Positions 18,187 to 26,913 of a DNA stretch of 64,000 bases are shown one piece after another. The position numbers and the translations under genes were made by a program. Source of the stretch: Actinomycetospora sp. NBRC 106378 (GTDB lineage Bacteria; Actinomycetota; Actinomycetes; Mycobacteriales; Pseudonocardiaceae); the NCBI RefSeq assembly GCF_030269685.1, contig NZ_BSTT01000005.1:310001-374000 (forward strand). The letters run 5' to 3'. Below the pieces are notes generated by a model. That model was given only the letters and a program-made list of their open reading frames with translations, searched no databases and was not told where the DNA came from. Within the stretch, counting starts at the first letter, position 1; each line of letters starts with the position of its first letter.

Positions 18187-19661
18187 GAACGCATCCCGGC
18201 GATCCGCGCCGCCGCGAGCTTGCCGGAGACGACCACCGTCGGGACGCCGACCCCGGGGGTGGTGCCGCAGCCCGCGAGGAACGCGTTGTCGAGCCCGCGG
18301 AGCCGGTTGCCCGACCGGAACGGGCCGGTCTGGGCGAACGTGTGCGCCGCGGAGAACGGCGTGCCCGCGGCCATGCCCATCCGGGCCCAGTCGGCGGGGG
18401 AGATGCGGTGCTCCGCGACGACGTGCCCGTCCAGGTCGATCCCGCGGCCCGCGAGGACGCCGAACAGCTCGTCCCGGTAGCGAGGGGCGATCCGGTCCCA
18501 GTCCAGGTCCGGTGCGCTCGCCAGGTTCGGGCAGGGCGCGAGGACCGAGACGTAGTCGCCGCCGGCAGGGGCGAGGGAGGGATCGGTCGTCGTCGGGCGG
18601 GTGACCAGCAGCGACGGGTCGCGCATCAGGCGTCCCTCGGTGATGATCTCGTCGAAGGTCGACGCCCAGGCGTCGCCGAAGGAGATCGTGTGGTGGCCCA
18701 GATCCGGCTGCGGCCGGTCGAGCCCGAGGTGCACCACGAAGGCCGACGGCGACCAGCGCAGCGGTACCGCCCGCCGCGGTCGACGGCCGACGAGCTCGTG
18801 GACCGCCGGCAGGTCCGGCGTCAGGACGACGGCGTCGGCCGCGATCGTCCCGCCGGTGGTCTCGACCGCGGTGACCCGGCCGCCTTGCTGCTCCAGGGCG
18901 GTGACCTCGGCGCCGTACCGGAACTCGACCCCCGCGGCGGCCGCCGCGTCGGCGTAGGCCTGGGGGAGCGCGCGGACCCCGCCCTTCGGGAAGTAGACGC
19001 CGGCGATCGTGTCCATGTAGGCGATGACGGCGTACGCCGCGAGCGCGCGGGCCGGCGGCACCCCGGCGTAGAGGGCCTGGAACGAGAAGATGCGGCGCAG
19101 GCGCTCGTCGTGGATGAATCTCCCGACGCGCGGACCGAGGCGACCGAAGCCGCCGAGCAGGCCCAGCTTGACGAGGTCGCGGGAGACGACGTCGAGCGGC
19201 GAGTCGAAGTTGGCGTCGATGAACGTCGCCATCTGGACCCCGTAGAGCTCGGTGAGCCAGTGCCGCAGCCGCCGGTACCCCTCCGCGTCGCGGACCGAGA
19301 CCTTCTCCCGGATCTCCTGCTCCATGGCGTCGCCGTCGGTGTGGACGTCGATCGAGGAGCCGTCGGCGAAACGGGCGTGGTAGGCGGGGTCGAGGCGGAC
19401 CAGGTCGAGCCGGTCGCCCAGCTTCTCGCCGACCGCGCGCAGGGGCTCCTCGAGCAGGTCCGGCATCGTCAGGACGGTCGGCCCGGTGTCGAGCCGGAAG
19501 TGCCCACCGTGGCCGTCGGGGAGGTCGAGGCGTCCGGCGCGCCCGCCCGGGAAGGCCTCCCGCTCGACGACGGTGACCTCGCGGCCCGCGCCGCGCAGGT
19601 GCAGGGCGGCGGTGAGCCCGGCGAGGCCGGCACCCACGACGACGACGTGTCCGTCGGCCAT
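18183..19661 (-). CDS. crtI: Phytoene desaturase (CrtI type)
   Basis: A 492-residue FAD-dependent desaturase acting on phytoene, probably to lycopene. The FAD loop [21 protein letters not shown] is at residues 6-26, then FPGGRAGR near 39 and [16 protein letters not shown] near 60. The C-terminal carotenoid-binding stretch [24 protein letters not shown] near 460 is the bacterial CrtI signature. Its ATG shares one base with the stop of crtE (TGATG). The open frame runs on upstream through crtE, but only this start gives the FAD loop at the usual place. Confidence 0.92.
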   Translation of the reverse strand: MADGHVVVVGAGLAGLTAALHLRGAGREVTVVEREAFPGGRAGRLDLPDGHGGHFRLDTGPTVLTMPDLLEEPLRAVGEKLGDRLDLVRLDPAYHARFADGSSIDVHTDGDAMEQEIREKVSVRDAEGYRRLRHWLTELYGVQMATFIDANFDSPLDVVSRDLVKLGLLGGFGRLGPRVGRFIHDERLRRIFSFQALYAGVPPARALAAYAVIAYMDTIAGVYFPKGGVRALPQAYADAAAAAGVEFRYGAEVTALEQQGGRVTAVETTGGTIAADAVVLTPDLPAVHELVGRRPRRAVPLRWSPSAFVVHLGLDRPQPDLGHHTISFGDAWASTFDEIITEGRLMRDPSLLVTRPTTTDPSLAPAGGDYVSVLAPCPNLASAPDLDWDRIAPRYRDELFGVLAGRGIDLDGHVVAEHRISPADWARMGMAAGTPFSAAHTFAQTGPFRSGNRLRGLDNAFLAGCGTTPGVGVPTVVVSGKLAAARIAGMRS

Positions 19662-20788
19662 CAGAAGGTCCTCCGCGTGGCCTTGGCCGCGAGGGCGGTG
19701 AGCCGCTCGCGGGCCTCGGGCTCGATGTCGGCGGTGGTCAGGGCGTCGAGCGCGGACGTGGTCAGCGTGGTGATGCGCTCCTCCACCTCGTCGACGACAC
19801 CGAGCTCCTGCAGGGCCCGGCGGGCGGCGTCGACGTCGGCGGCGGTGAGGTCGTCGCGGCCCAGGGCGTGCTCGACGGGAGCCGCGGCCGCGCGGTCCGG
19901 GTGCCGGCGGGCAAGGGCGACCAGCAGGGTGCGCTTGCCCTCGCGCAGGTCGTCCCCGGCGGGTTTGCCGGTCACGGCGGGGTCGCCGAAGACGCCGAGG
20001 AGGTCGTCGCGCAGCTGGAAGGCGATGCCGAGGTCGGTGCCGAAGCGACGGTAGGCGGCGACGAGGTCGGCGTCCGCGCCCGCGAGCGCCGCGCCCAGGT
20101 GCAGAGGTCGCTCGATGGTGTAGGCCGCGGTCTTGTACCGGCTGATCCGCAGGACGCCCTCGGGGGTGGCCTGGTCGGTGGCGTGGCCCACCACGTCGAG
20201 GAACTGTCCGGTGAGCATCTCGGTGCGCATGGCGTCCCACACCGCGGCCGCGCGGGCGAGCGTGGGCGCGTCGAGGCCCGAGGCGCGGAGCATGTCGTCG
20301 GACCAGGCGAGCGCGAGGTCGCCGACCAGGATGGCGACGGCGGCCCCGAGCCGGTCCGAGGCCCCGATCCAGCCGCGCTCGGCGTGACGCGCGGTCCACC
20401 GCGAGTGCACGGTCGGGATGCCGCGGCGCAGGTCGGAGTCGTCGATGAGGTCGTCGTGCACGAGGGCGCACACCTGGACGAGCTCGAGCGCGGACACCGT
20501 GTGCAGCACCACGTCGGGCGTGGGGTCGGGGCGCTCGGCCCCACCGGCCCCGCGCCACCCCCACCAGGCGAAGGTCGGTCGCAGCCGTTTGCCGCCACCG
20601 AGCGCCATCGCCGCGAGGTCGTCGACCGCGTCCACGAACTCCGGTGCGAGGTCCGCGCACGTCTCGCGGCGACCCTCGAGGTAGCGGGCGAGCTCCGCGG
20701 TCACCGCCGCCGGCAGGTCCGCCTCGATCTCCTCGAGCGCCCCCTGCGACGTCGTGTCCTGCGCGGACAGCGTCCGGCCTGCGGTCAT
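19661..20788 (-). CDS. crtE: Polyprenyl (geranylgeranyl) diphosphate synthase
   Basis: A 375-residue trans-prenyltransferase that extends allylic diphosphates with isopentenyl diphosphate. GGGKRLRP near residue 65 binds IPP. The first Asp-rich motif is [15 protein letters not shown] near 110, and the second is [13 protein letters not shown] near 253 with the following [15 protein letters not shown]. As Rv2173 (idsA2) in mycobacteria it sits next to metF; here it leads a crtE-crtI-crtB operon, so geranylgeranyl diphosphate for carotenoids is the likely product. ATG follows a strong GGGAGGAG site. Confidence 0.9.
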   Translation of the reverse strand: MTAGRTLSAQDTTSQGALEEIEADLPAAVTAELARYLEGRRETCADLAPEFVDAVDDLAAMALGGGKRLRPTFAWWGWRGAGGAERPDPTPDVVLHTVSALELVQVCALVHDDLIDDSDLRRGIPTVHSRWTARHAERGWIGASDRLGAAVAILVGDLALAWSDDMLRASGLDAPTLARAAAVWDAMRTEMLTGQFLDVVGHATDQATPEGVLRISRYKTAAYTIERPLHLGAALAGADADLVAAYRRFGTDLGIAFQLRDDLLGVFGDPAVTGKPAGDDLREGKRTLLVALARRHPDRAAAAPVEHALGRDDLTAADVDAARRALQELGVVDEVEERITTLTTSALDALTTADIEPEARERLTALAAKATRRTF

Positions 20789-20817
20789 CCGATCTCCTCC
20801 CGCCGTCGGCGATCGTC

Positions 20818-20823
20818 AGCGTA
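20818..20823 (-). promoter_or_regulatory. -10 element of the crt operon
   Basis: On the minus strand TACGCT, within CCCTACGCTG, lies 29 nt before crtE and would start transcription about 23 nt upstream of its ATG. The same decamer occurs at the plsC promoter. No good -35 hexamer was seen at 16-18 nt, so an extended or activator-dependent promoter is possible. Confidence 0.4.
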
Positions 20824-20908
20824 GGGAACCCGCGCCGGACCGGCTGGGCGGGCGCAAGCCCTCGCGTCGACCGTCACACGAAAGCCCCACACGCGGCGCC
20901 CGTACACG

Positions 20909-20914
20909 TATGGT
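20909..20914 (+). promoter_or_regulatory. -10 element of probable leaderless metF transcript
   Basis: TATGGT is followed 6 nt later by the metF ATG at 20921, so the transcript should begin at the start codon. No ribosome binding site is present. The promoter is back to back with the crt operon promoter in a 132-nt gap. Confidence 0.5.
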
Positions 20915-20920
20915 CACCGG

Positions 20921-21808
20921 ATGGCCACTGTCATGGAGCGGATCCAGCGTGGGACGCCGACCTTCTCGGTGGAGTTCTTCCCCCCGAAGACCGACGAGGC
21001 GGAGCGCACGCTGTGGAACACGGTGCGCTCGATCGAGCCCTTGGACCCGGCGTTCGTCTCGGTGACCTACGGCGCAGGGGGGTCCAGCCGGGACCGCACC
21101 GTCCGCACCACCGGGCGGATCGCGACCGACACGACCCTCACCGCGATGGCCCACCTCACCGCGGTGGACGCCTCGATGGACGACCTGCGCCACGTCATCG
21201 GCTCGTACGCCGAGGCCGGCATCTCCAACGTGCTCGCGATCCGGGGCGACCCCCCGAACGACAAGGACGCCGAGTGGGTCCCGCACCCCGCCGGGTTCTC
21301 CTACACCGAGGAACTGGTCCACATGGTCCGGCGCCTCGGCACGTTCTGCGTGGGCGTCGCGGCGTTCCCGTACCTGCACCCGCGGTCGGGGGACGAGGAC
21401 TCCGACACGCGCTTCTTCGTGCAGAAGGTGAAGGCGGGCGCGGAGTTCGCGATCACCCAGATGTTCTACGACGCCGACCAGTTCCTGCGGATGCGGGACC
21501 GGATCGCCGCGGCCGGCTGCGAGATCCCGATCATGCCGGGCCTGATGCCCATCACCAACCCGAAGGCGATGGAGCGCGGCGCCGACTTCTCCGGTGCCGC
21601 CCTGCCGGCGGCGATGACGGAACGGCTCGAGCCGCTCGTCGACGACGCGGCCGCCTTCCGGGAGGCCGGCATCGACCTGTGCGTCGAGCTCTCCCAGCGG
21701 ATGTACGACGAGGGCGTCGGCAACATCCACTACATCAGCATGAACCGGCACCCGGCCGTCGTGGACGTGGTGCAGCGCCTCGGCGTGGCGGCGACCCCCG
21801 CCGTCTGA
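20921..21808 (+). CDS. metF: 5,10-methylenetetrahydrofolate reductase
   Basis: A 295-residue flavoenzyme reducing methylene-THF to methyl-THF for methionine synthesis. SVEFFPPKTDEAE near residue 16 carries the catalytic Glu, VSVTYGAGGSSRDRT near 46, NVLAIRGDPP near 107, and FAITQMFYDAD near 174 are family blocks. The folate-binding LMPITN region is near 206. It is adjacent to idsA/crtE and lppM exactly as Rv2172c lies between Rv2173 and Rv2171. Eighteen residues from the end, NIHYISMNRHP is standard for actinobacterial MetF. Confidence 0.93.
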   Translation: MATVMERIQRGTPTFSVEFFPPKTDEAERTLWNTVRSIEPLDPAFVSVTYGAGGSSRDRTVRTTGRIATDTTLTAMAHLTAVDASMDDLRHVIGSYAEAGISNVLAIRGDPPNDKDAEWVPHPAGFSYTEELVHMVRRLGTFCVGVAAFPYLHPRSGDEDSDTRFFVQKVKAGAEFAITQMFYDADQFLRMRDRIAAAGCEIPIMPGLMPITNPKAMERGADFSGAALPAAMTERLEPLVDDAAAFREAGIDLCVELSQRMYDEGVGNIHYISMNRHPAVVDVVQRLGVAATPAV

Positions 21809-21814
21809 CCCGCG

Positions 21815-22486
21815 TCAGCGGCGCGCCCGCCGGTCCACCCGGGGGCGTGTCGCGGCGGCGAGGGCGAACACCACGGCGGCCGCGACGAGGACGACCGCGG
21901 TGAGCAGCAGCGCCCAGCTCACCCACGACGGCGCGTTGGGGTCGGGGTACTCGGCGACGGCGTTCACCTCGCCGACCTCGCCCGGGGTGAAGGTCCAGCT
22001 CACCACCCCCTGCGACAGCGTGCCGTCGGTCTGCCGGACGGCACCGGGGAAGGCGATCTTCAGCTGGACGTCGGCGCTCTCGGGCGCCACCCGCGTCAGG
22101 TCGACCTGCCCGGAGAGCACCACGCGGTCGCCCGCGCGGCGCAGCTGGAGCCGGATCGCCGACGACGTGGTGGGGCTGAGCTGGGGGAGCAGCCGCGAGA
22201 CGTCGTCGAACGAGAGGTCCTCGAACACGACGTGCGACCCGACGTACCCGTCCTGCTCGTAGCGCGTGACGGTGACGTCGCCGGACAGGTCGGACGGCAC
22301 CTGCAGCGGCGGACCGTTGCCCGCGGGCGTGCCGTCGGGCGTCCCGATGTCGATCGTCCCCGAGACCGTGTCCTCCGGCGAGACCGCGAGCCCGGCACGG
22401 ACCCGGACACACCCGGTGCCGAGCAGGGCGACCAACGTCAGGACGACGGCCAGCAGGACGAGGGAGCTCCGACGGCGGGTGGGCAC
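21815..22486 (-). CDS. lppM: LppM-family lipoprotein with C-terminal anchor
   Basis: A 223-residue envelope protein. A signal sequence ends in the lipobox LLGTGC (Cys 26), so the Cys should be acylated and the protein exported. The central domain (30-165) is the beta-rich LppM/DUF3153 fold. SWVSWALLLTAVVLVAAAVVFALAAAT near 190-215 is a transmembrane helix, followed by a basic tail. The order next to metF matches Rv2171, whose product affects phagosome interaction and may bind PIM-type lipids. Start is GTG. Confidence 0.83.
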   Translation of the reverse strand: MPTRRRSSLVLLAVVLTLVALLGTGCVRVRAGLAVSPEDTVSGTIDIGTPDGTPAGNGPPLQVPSDLSGDVTVTRYEQDGYVGSHVVFEDLSFDDVSRLLPQLSPTTSSAIRLQLRRAGDRVVLSGQVDLTRVAPESADVQLKIAFPGAVRQTDGTLSQGVVSWTFTPGEVGEVNAVAEYPDPNAPSWVSWALLLTAVVLVAAAVVFALAAATRPRVDRRARR

Positions 22487-22530
22487 GCCGACATCGTGCC
22501 AGGCGGGTCCGACGGTCTCCGGCCGACGCG

Positions 22531-23220
22531 TCAGGGGCGGTCGGCGGGCTCGAGGGGGAGGGTCCGGCCGAGGACGGCGAACGGGCGCGGGTCGCTGGAG
22601 AAGCGGTGGTGGCGCAGCAGGTCGCGGAACCCGCAGCGGCGGTAGAGCAGCCAGGCGCGGGTGGGCACCGGGGCCTCGGGGGTCGACAGCAGCACGTGGC
22701 CGGCGTCGGCACGGTCGAGCAGGCGGCGCAGGAGCGCCTCGCCGAGGCCGTGCCCCTGGGCGTCCGTGCGCACGTGCAGCTCGGTCAGCTCGAAGTAGTC
22801 ACCGAGGTAGCTCTCCGGGTCGTCGTCGAGCGGCCACGGGTCGAGGTCGGGGACCTCGGTGTGCGCGGGACCGTCGCCGAGGAGGCGCCCGAGCCCGCTG
22901 CCGAACAGTCCTCCGGCGGTGCCGCGCGCGGGTCGGGTGGCCCGCCGCAACCCGCGCCGGACCTCCTCGTACCACCACTGGCCCGGGGCGCCCGGGTAGC
23001 CGTAGGCGATGCCGCGCAGGGTGTCGTCGGCGTCGACGGCCCCGACCGCCCGCCAGCCCACCCGGCGGGAGTGCTCCAGCCACATCGGGGCCCGCTGGCG
23101 GGCCGTCCCGGCGGGGTAGCCCATCGCGCGCACGTAGAGCTCGAGCGCCTCGTCGAGGCGGTGACCGAGGTCCGCGGGGTCGAGGTCGACCAGGTGCGGG
23201 TCCTCCGGTGCGGCGGTCAC
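22531..23220 (-). CDS. GNAT family N-acetyltransferase
   Basis: A 229-residue acetyl-CoA-dependent acyltransferase. The acetyl-CoA site is ELHVRTDAQGHGLGEALLRRLL near residues 160-181, with VPTRAWLLYRRCGFRDL as the closing strand-helix. The first half, with ELYVRAMGYPAGTARQRAPMWLEH, resembles Rv2170, which acetylates lysine residues or small molecules. Two starts are possible: GTG 23220 (used here) and GTG 23313 or ATG 23310, which add a Gly/Pro-rich 31-residue leader that looks non-coding. Neither has a clear ribosome binding site. Confidence 0.78.
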   Translation of the reverse strand: MTAAPEDPHLVDLDPADLGHRLDEALELYVRAMGYPAGTARQRAPMWLEHSRRVGWRAVGAVDADDTLRGIAYGYPGAPGQWWYEEVRRGLRRATRPARGTAGGLFGSGLGRLLGDGPAHTEVPDLDPWPLDDDPESYLGDYFELTELHVRTDAQGHGLGEALLRRLLDRADAGHVLLSTPEAPVPTRAWLLYRRCGFRDLLRHHRFSSDPRPFAVLGRTLPLEPADRP

Positions 23221-23349
23221 CGGGCGACCCACGGGGCCGACCCGGCCGCACGGGCCGGTGCCACCGACTCCGGCGACGCCACTGCCTCCCGGTCCATCGG
23301 GCCATCTCATCACGCCGGGCGTCGCGGATCACGCCCACTCCCGGACGAC

Positions 23350-23378
23350 TTGACGTCCGCGGCGGCGCAGGGTTCACT
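23350..23378 (+). promoter_or_regulatory. Promoter of the SOS-box module
   Basis: TTGACG (23350-23355), a 17-nt spacer and TTCACT (23373-23378). The -35 box is good and the -10 box weak. The LexA-type palindrome begins 8 nt downstream, covering the expected transcript start, where a bound repressor would block initiation. Confidence 0.5.
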
Positions 23379-23385
23379 CGTGGCA

Positions 23386-23403
23386 GTCGAACACGTGTTC
23401 GAC
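23386..23403. promoter_or_regulatory. SOS box (LexA operator), perfect 18-bp palindrome
   Basis: GTCGAACACGTGTTCGAC is perfectly symmetric and contains CGAAC-N4-GTTCG, the actinobacterial LexA consensus. It follows the promoter above and precedes the DUF6504 and HEPN genes by 131 nt. No other copy was noticed in the window. Confidence 0.85.
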
Positions 23404-23534
23404 AGGGCCGGTCGGCGGGGCGTGGGGAAGCGCCCCGTCGGCCGCGCCGGCCGCCGGCTTCCCCACGGTGGCAGGCATGGTCCACCCCTGCACGAGGTGG
23501 GGGTGGGGAGGAACGCGCCGCCCGTGGAGGACGC

Positions 23535-23825
23535 ATGGTTCGCAGCCCGTCGCCGGTCCAGGTCCGGTGCGTCGACGGGGACCCCGTCGAGTTCCACCGC
23601 CGACCCAACCGACGGGACAGCCACTACCTGGTCACCGAGGTCCAGGAGCGCTGGATCGAGGAGTCGCGGTGGCCCTTCCGGTCGGCCATGCCGATCGGCG
23701 GGGACCGGTGCCGGTGCTGGCGGGTGCTCGCCCGTCGCTCGGACGAGCCCCACCTGCCGGCCAGCGAGTTCGTCCTGCGCATGCGCTCCGGTCCGGGGGT
23801 CTGGGACCTCCGCTGGCTGACCTGA
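23535..23825 (+). CDS. DUF6504-like protein
   Basis: A 96-residue protein of unknown function. VQVRCVDGDPVEFHRRPNRRDSHYLVTEVQERWIEESRWPF reads like the small strand-rich DUF6504 fold, with conserved Trp residues, and it ends in WRV-type and WDLRWLT strands. In actinobacteria such genes are found with translesion polymerase genes (imuA', imuB, dnaE2), from memory. Here an SOS box lies upstream, which supports a DNA-damage role. ATG follows GTGGAGG. It is 27 nt ahead of the HEPN gene, so the two probably share a transcript. Confidence 0.7.
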   Translation: MVRSPSPVQVRCVDGDPVEFHRRPNRRDSHYLVTEVQERWIEESRWPFRSAMPIGGDRCRCWRVLARRSDEPHLPASEFVLRMRSGPGVWDLRWLT

Positions 23826-23852
23826 TCCATCCCACCGTCCGAGGAGAGTCCC

Positions 23853-24383
23853 GTGAGCACCCCGACCACCTGCACCACCGGCGACCTGTTCGACACCGGC
23901 GCCGCCGCGTCCGCTCCTGCCCCGAGGCCCCGCCGGGCGCCCGTCACGGCGCACCGGGGTGAGGGCCGGCGCCGTCCCTCGTCCGCGCCCCGCCCGCCGG
24001 CGCCGCCGCCGTCCCGGTCGGTGGTGTCGCTGCTGGGGGCGGCCCGGGAGGGCCTCCGGGAGGCGCAGGGGGCGGCGACCCCGGCGGAACGCTTCCGGCT
24101 AGCCCACCTCGCGGCGCTGCGGTCGGCGGCGGCGGTCCTCGCGGTGCGCGCCACCGCGCGGCGCTCGTCGCGGCCGACCGATGCCTGGACCCTGCTGACC
24201 TCCGTGGCGCCCGAGTACGGGGAGTGGGCGGCCTTCTTCGCCGCGCACTCGTCCACCCGCTCGGCCGTCGAGGCCGGGGCGACGCGGTTGGTCGGCCAGC
24301 GCGACGCCGACGACATGGTGCGCCAGGCCGACCTCTTCCTCGCCCTCGTCACGCGGACGGTGGCAGGCCTGCGGCCGCTCTGA
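23853..24383 (+). CDS. SAV_6107-type HEPN domain protein
   Basis: A 176-residue protein. The first 55 residues are Pro/Arg-rich and disordered. From residue 57 a four-helix HEPN-like domain follows: SVVSLLGAAREGLREAQGAATPAERFRLAHLAALRSAAAVLAVRA, then ARRSS, EYGEWAAFFAAHS and DADDMVRQADLFLALVTRTVAGL. HEPN proteins include RNases of toxin systems with an R-x4-6-H motif; RFRLAHL is only a loose match (R-x4-H would need different spacing), so RNase activity is uncertain. The pair with the DUF6504 gene is under an SOS box. Confidence 0.72.
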   Translation: MSTPTTCTTGDLFDTGAAASAPAPRPRRAPVTAHRGEGRRRPSSAPRPPAPPPSRSVVSLLGAAREGLREAQGAATPAERFRLAHLAALRSAAAVLAVRATARRSSRPTDAWTLLTSVAPEYGEWAAFFAAHSSTRSAVEAGATRLVGQRDADDMVRQADLFLALVTRTVAGLRPL

Positions 24384-24392
24384 GGTCGGGGC

Positions 24393-25259
24393 TCAGCCGG
24401 TCCGGCGGCCGCGGCGCTCGCGGGCGCTGTGCCCGGCGCGCACGATGCGACCGAGCAGCACGTCGAACTGCTGGGAGATCTCGCGGGCGCCCGGGGTGTC
24501 CCAGCGCTGGATCGGAACTCCCGCGCCCTGCGCCTGCTGCACGGCGGTGCGGTCGGGGAGGACGCCGGAGAGCACGAGCGGGCCGAAGAGCTCCCGGAGC
24601 TCGTTCACCCGGAACTCGTGCTCGGCGGACCGCGCGCGGTACTTGTTGATCAGCACACCGAGCGGCTGCAGCCGCGGGTTGTGGGCCCGCTCGGCCTGGA
24701 CCGCCTCGAAGGCGCGCTGCACGCCGGAGACGGCGAAGATCGTCGGCTCGGTGACCAGGACCGCACGGTCGACCGCGACGAGGGCGGACCGCGTCAGCTG
24801 GCCCAGCGAGGGCGGGCAGTCGATGAGGACGAGCTCGTAGTGCGGCAGCGAGGCACCGGCGGTCGACCGGCGCCGGGGTGGGGCGGTCTCGTCGAGGTCC
24901 GCCACCGTGCTGCGCGGCAGGGCGGCCAGCAGACGGGACAGCCGGCCCAGCCGTTGCGACCCCGGGTCGGGGTGGTTGTGCCGCTCGATGTCCTCCGAGC
25001 CGACGAGGACGTCGATCGCGTCGTCCCAGGAGCTCGGCGCGATCGAACTCGCGAGGACGGCGGGGGAGGGGTGCTCGAGGGCGTCGGCGACCGTGGTCTC
25101 GCTCTCGCCGGGTTCGAGTGCGGTGGTCGCGTTGCCCTGCGGGTCCAGATCGACCACGAGGGTGCGCAGACCCTGCTTCGCGGCCGCTCCCGCCAGCCCG
25201 AGGGTGACGGTGGTCTTGCCGACCCCGCCCTTGAGGCTGAGCACACCGGTCACATACAC
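24393..25259 (-). CDS. ParA/Soj-family ATPase
   Basis: A 288-residue Walker-type ATPase. GVLSLKGGVGKTTVTLGLA at residues 5-23 is the deviant Walker A with the signature Lys, VDLDPQGNAT near 38 is switch I, LVLIDCPPSLG near 146 is Walker B, and the ADP-binding NKYR lies near 206. No parB neighbour or parS-like site was seen, so it is an orphan ParA, similar to those that position protein complexes or chemoreceptors, not necessarily DNA. The start is GTG 25259; GTG 25253 is an alternative. It is divergent from a methyltransferase gene. Confidence 0.82.
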   Translation of the reverse strand: MYVTGVLSLKGGVGKTTVTLGLAGAAAKQGLRTLVVDLDPQGNATTALEPGESETTVADALEHPSPAVLASSIAPSSWDDAIDVLVGSEDIERHNHPDPGSQRLGRLSRLLAALPRSTVADLDETAPPRRRSTAGASLPHYELVLIDCPPSLGQLTRSALVAVDRAVLVTEPTIFAVSGVQRAFEAVQAERAHNPRLQPLGVLINKYRARSAEHEFRVNELRELFGPLVLSGVLPDRTAVQQAQGAGVPIQRWDTPGAREISQQFDVLLGRIVRAGHSARERRGRRTG

Positions 25260-25305
25260 GAGCGCAACGTACCGGCTGACACGCGGATCCCCGATGGGTG
25301 AGCAT

Positions 25306-25311
25306 TACGGT
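25306..25311 (+). promoter_or_regulatory. -10 element of probable leaderless methyltransferase transcript
   Basis: TACGGT precedes the GTG at 25318 by 6 nt, so transcription should begin at that codon. This decides the start in favour of 25318 over an upstream ATG (25294), which would lie before the transcript start. Confidence 0.45.
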
Positions 25312-25317
25312 GTGGCC

Positions 25318-26091
25318 GTGACCGCCCGCCCGGCCCGCCCGCCCGTGCTCCCGACCCTCGACGTCGTGGCCACGAGCCTGCGCGACGAGCTCGCTGCCGC
25401 CCGTGCCCGCAACACGTCCGGGCCCGTGCACGTGCTCGACGTGGGCGGGGGCAGTGGGGCCTGGGCCGTGCCGCTCGCGGTCGAGGGGTGCGAGGTCACC
25501 GTCGTCGACTCCAGCGCCAACGCCCTGGCGGTCCTCCGCAGCCGCGCCCGCGACGCGGGCGTCGCCGACCGGGTCCGGGCGCTGCAGGCCGACGTCGACG
25601 CGCTCCCTGAGGTGACCGACGGCGTGCACGCCGACCTCGTCCTCGGGCACGGCCTGCTGGAGTACGTCGACGACCCCGCCGCGGCGCTCCGTGCGCTCGC
25701 CGACGCGGCCGCGCCGGGCGGGCTCGTGTCGCTGCTCGTCGCGAACCGGTACGCCGCGGTGCTCGCCCGCGTGGTGAGCGGGCGTGTGGGGGAGGCCCGC
25801 CGGATGCTGGCCGACCCGGCCGGGCGATGGGGTCCCGCCGACCAGCTCCTGCGGCGGATGGACACCGCCGAGGTGACCGCGCTCGTCGACGGGGAGGCGT
25901 CGCTCACTCTCGAGCGCGTGCAGGGGCACCGGGTGCTCGCCGACCTCGTGCCCGAACACGCCCCGGATGCGGGCGCGCCGGACGATCTGGCGGCGCTCGA
26001 GGAGCTCGCGGCGACCACCCCGCCGCTGCGCGACCTCGCCTCGCGCATCCACGTCCTGGCTCGTCGGGCGGGGTCCGACCACTGCTCGTGA
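25318..26091 (+). CDS. Class I SAM-dependent methyltransferase
   Basis: A 257-residue Rossmann methyltransferase. VHVLDVGGGSGAWAVPLA near residues 36-53 is motif I, VTVVDSSANAL near 60 motif II, and DLVLGHGLLEYVDDP near 105 motif IV. Substrate is unknown. Family members of this type, located by parA and DUF3040 genes in actinobacteria, resemble CmoA/Smt-type small-molecule methyltransferases. Start chosen from the leaderless promoter; an ATG eight codons upstream and GTG 25312 are alternatives. No SD precedes it. Confidence 0.78.
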   Translation: MTARPARPPVLPTLDVVATSLRDELAAARARNTSGPVHVLDVGGGSGAWAVPLAVEGCEVTVVDSSANALAVLRSRARDAGVADRVRALQADVDALPEVTDGVHADLVLGHGLLEYVDDPAAALRALADAAAPGGLVSLLVANRYAAVLARVVSGRVGEARRMLADPAGRWGPADQLLRRMDTAEVTALVDGEASLTLERVQGHRVLADLVPEHAPDAGAPDDLAALEELAATTPPLRDLASRIHVLARRAGSDHCS

Positions 26092-26337
26092 GGTCCGTGT
26101 GATGTGCATGGTCAGGAGCGGGGCGATCGATCACCGGGCGCTGTCGGATGATCGCGCGGAGTGGCTCGTGGCAGGCGTTTCACCGGCCGAAAGAATGATC
26201 GTCCGTGCAGAACACCGGTCCGGGTAGTCGGACTGCCGGACGGCTCGTACGATGAGGGGCAGCCATCACGTCGATGTGCCGATCGTCCCTTCCCCCGGGG
26301 CCGATCCTCGCTCTCGTTCCGGTGCCGGAGGAGAATC
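26092..26337 (+). other. Intergenic stretch, no gene seen
   Basis: 246 nt between the methyltransferase stop and the DUF3040 start. A -10-like TACGAT lies at 26248-26253, 84 nt before DUF3040, but no matching -35 was found. A good ribosome binding site (GGAGGAGAATC) precedes that gene. No tRNA, repeat or conserved small ORF was noticed. Confidence 0.5.
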
Positions 26338-26745
26338 ATGCCGCTCTCCGAGCACGAGCAGCGCTTGCTGGACCAGATCGAGCGCGCGCTCTATGCCGAG
26401 GATCCGAAGTTCGCGTCGACCGTCCGCGGGGGCCGGCTCCGCCGACCGTCGCGGCGCCGCCGGGTCCAAGGCGTGGTGCTCTTCGTCGTCGGGGTCGTCG
26501 CCCTCGTGATGGGCCTCGTGTTCATCCAGGCGCTCTCCCCGGGTGGATTCCCGGTCGTGAGCGTGATCGGCTTCCTCATGATGTTCGCCGGCGCGGTTCT
26601 CGCGATCACGGCGACCGGTGGGAAGAAGGGCGAGGCCGCCGCCGGTGAGGGCGACGGCAAGGGCGCCCCGTCCGGCGAGAAGGACAAGAGCCGCTTCACC
26701 ACCAAGATGGAGGAGCGCTTCCGCAAGCGTTTCGAGCAGGAGTAG
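26338..26745 (+). CDS. DUF3040 membrane protein
   Basis: A 135-residue protein. MPLSEHEQRLLDQIERALYAEDPKFAS is the DUF3040 signature. Residues about 47-68 and 73-94 form two membrane helices joined by a short loop, with basic residues in between for a cytosolic N-terminus and C-terminus. The tail is Gly/Lys-rich and ends TTKMEERFRKRFEQE. The family is confined to actinobacteria near mraZ (compare Rv2169c) and its function is unknown; the position suggests envelope or division involvement. Start is ATG after GGAGGAG. Confidence 0.83.
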   Translation: MPLSEHEQRLLDQIERALYAEDPKFASTVRGGRLRRPSRRRRVQGVVLFVVGVVALVMGLVFIQALSPGGFPVVSVIGFLMMFAGAVLAITATGGKKGEAAAGEGDGKGAPSGEKDKSRFTTKMEERFRKRFEQE

Positions 26746-26834
26746 CTCACCGAAGTCTCCGACGCGCGCCGTCGACCCGGTCGGGTCGGCGGCGCGTTCG
26801 TCTGTCCGGGGTCCGCCCCACCGTCCCCCACCGT

Positions 26835-26890
26835 GCGCGAGGGTCACGTGGGGCAGGCTCCTGAGGTCCGCCTGCCTGGTGTGCACCACA
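26835..26890. repeat. Hairpin repeat, degenerate copy 1
   Basis: GCGCGAGGGTCACGTGGGGCAG near 26835, then CTGCCTGGTGTGCACCAC near 26872-26889, is a diverged form of the repeat at 26914 and 27082. The arms are less complementary and the right arm lacks the CTCGCGG end. Confidence 0.5.
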
Positions 26891-26913
26891 GGGTCGAGCG
26901 ATGGCGGTGCCGG

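Noticed and set aside
19662-20660. N-terminal extension of crtI through crtE
   Set aside because: No family match; the FAD loop fits ATG 19661 and the upstream part is a shadow of crtE.
23853-24383. HEPN gene as the toxin of a HEPN-MNT pair
   Set aside because: No nucleotidyltransferase partner adjoins it and the R-x4-6-H motif is not clear; an SOS-module reading fits better.
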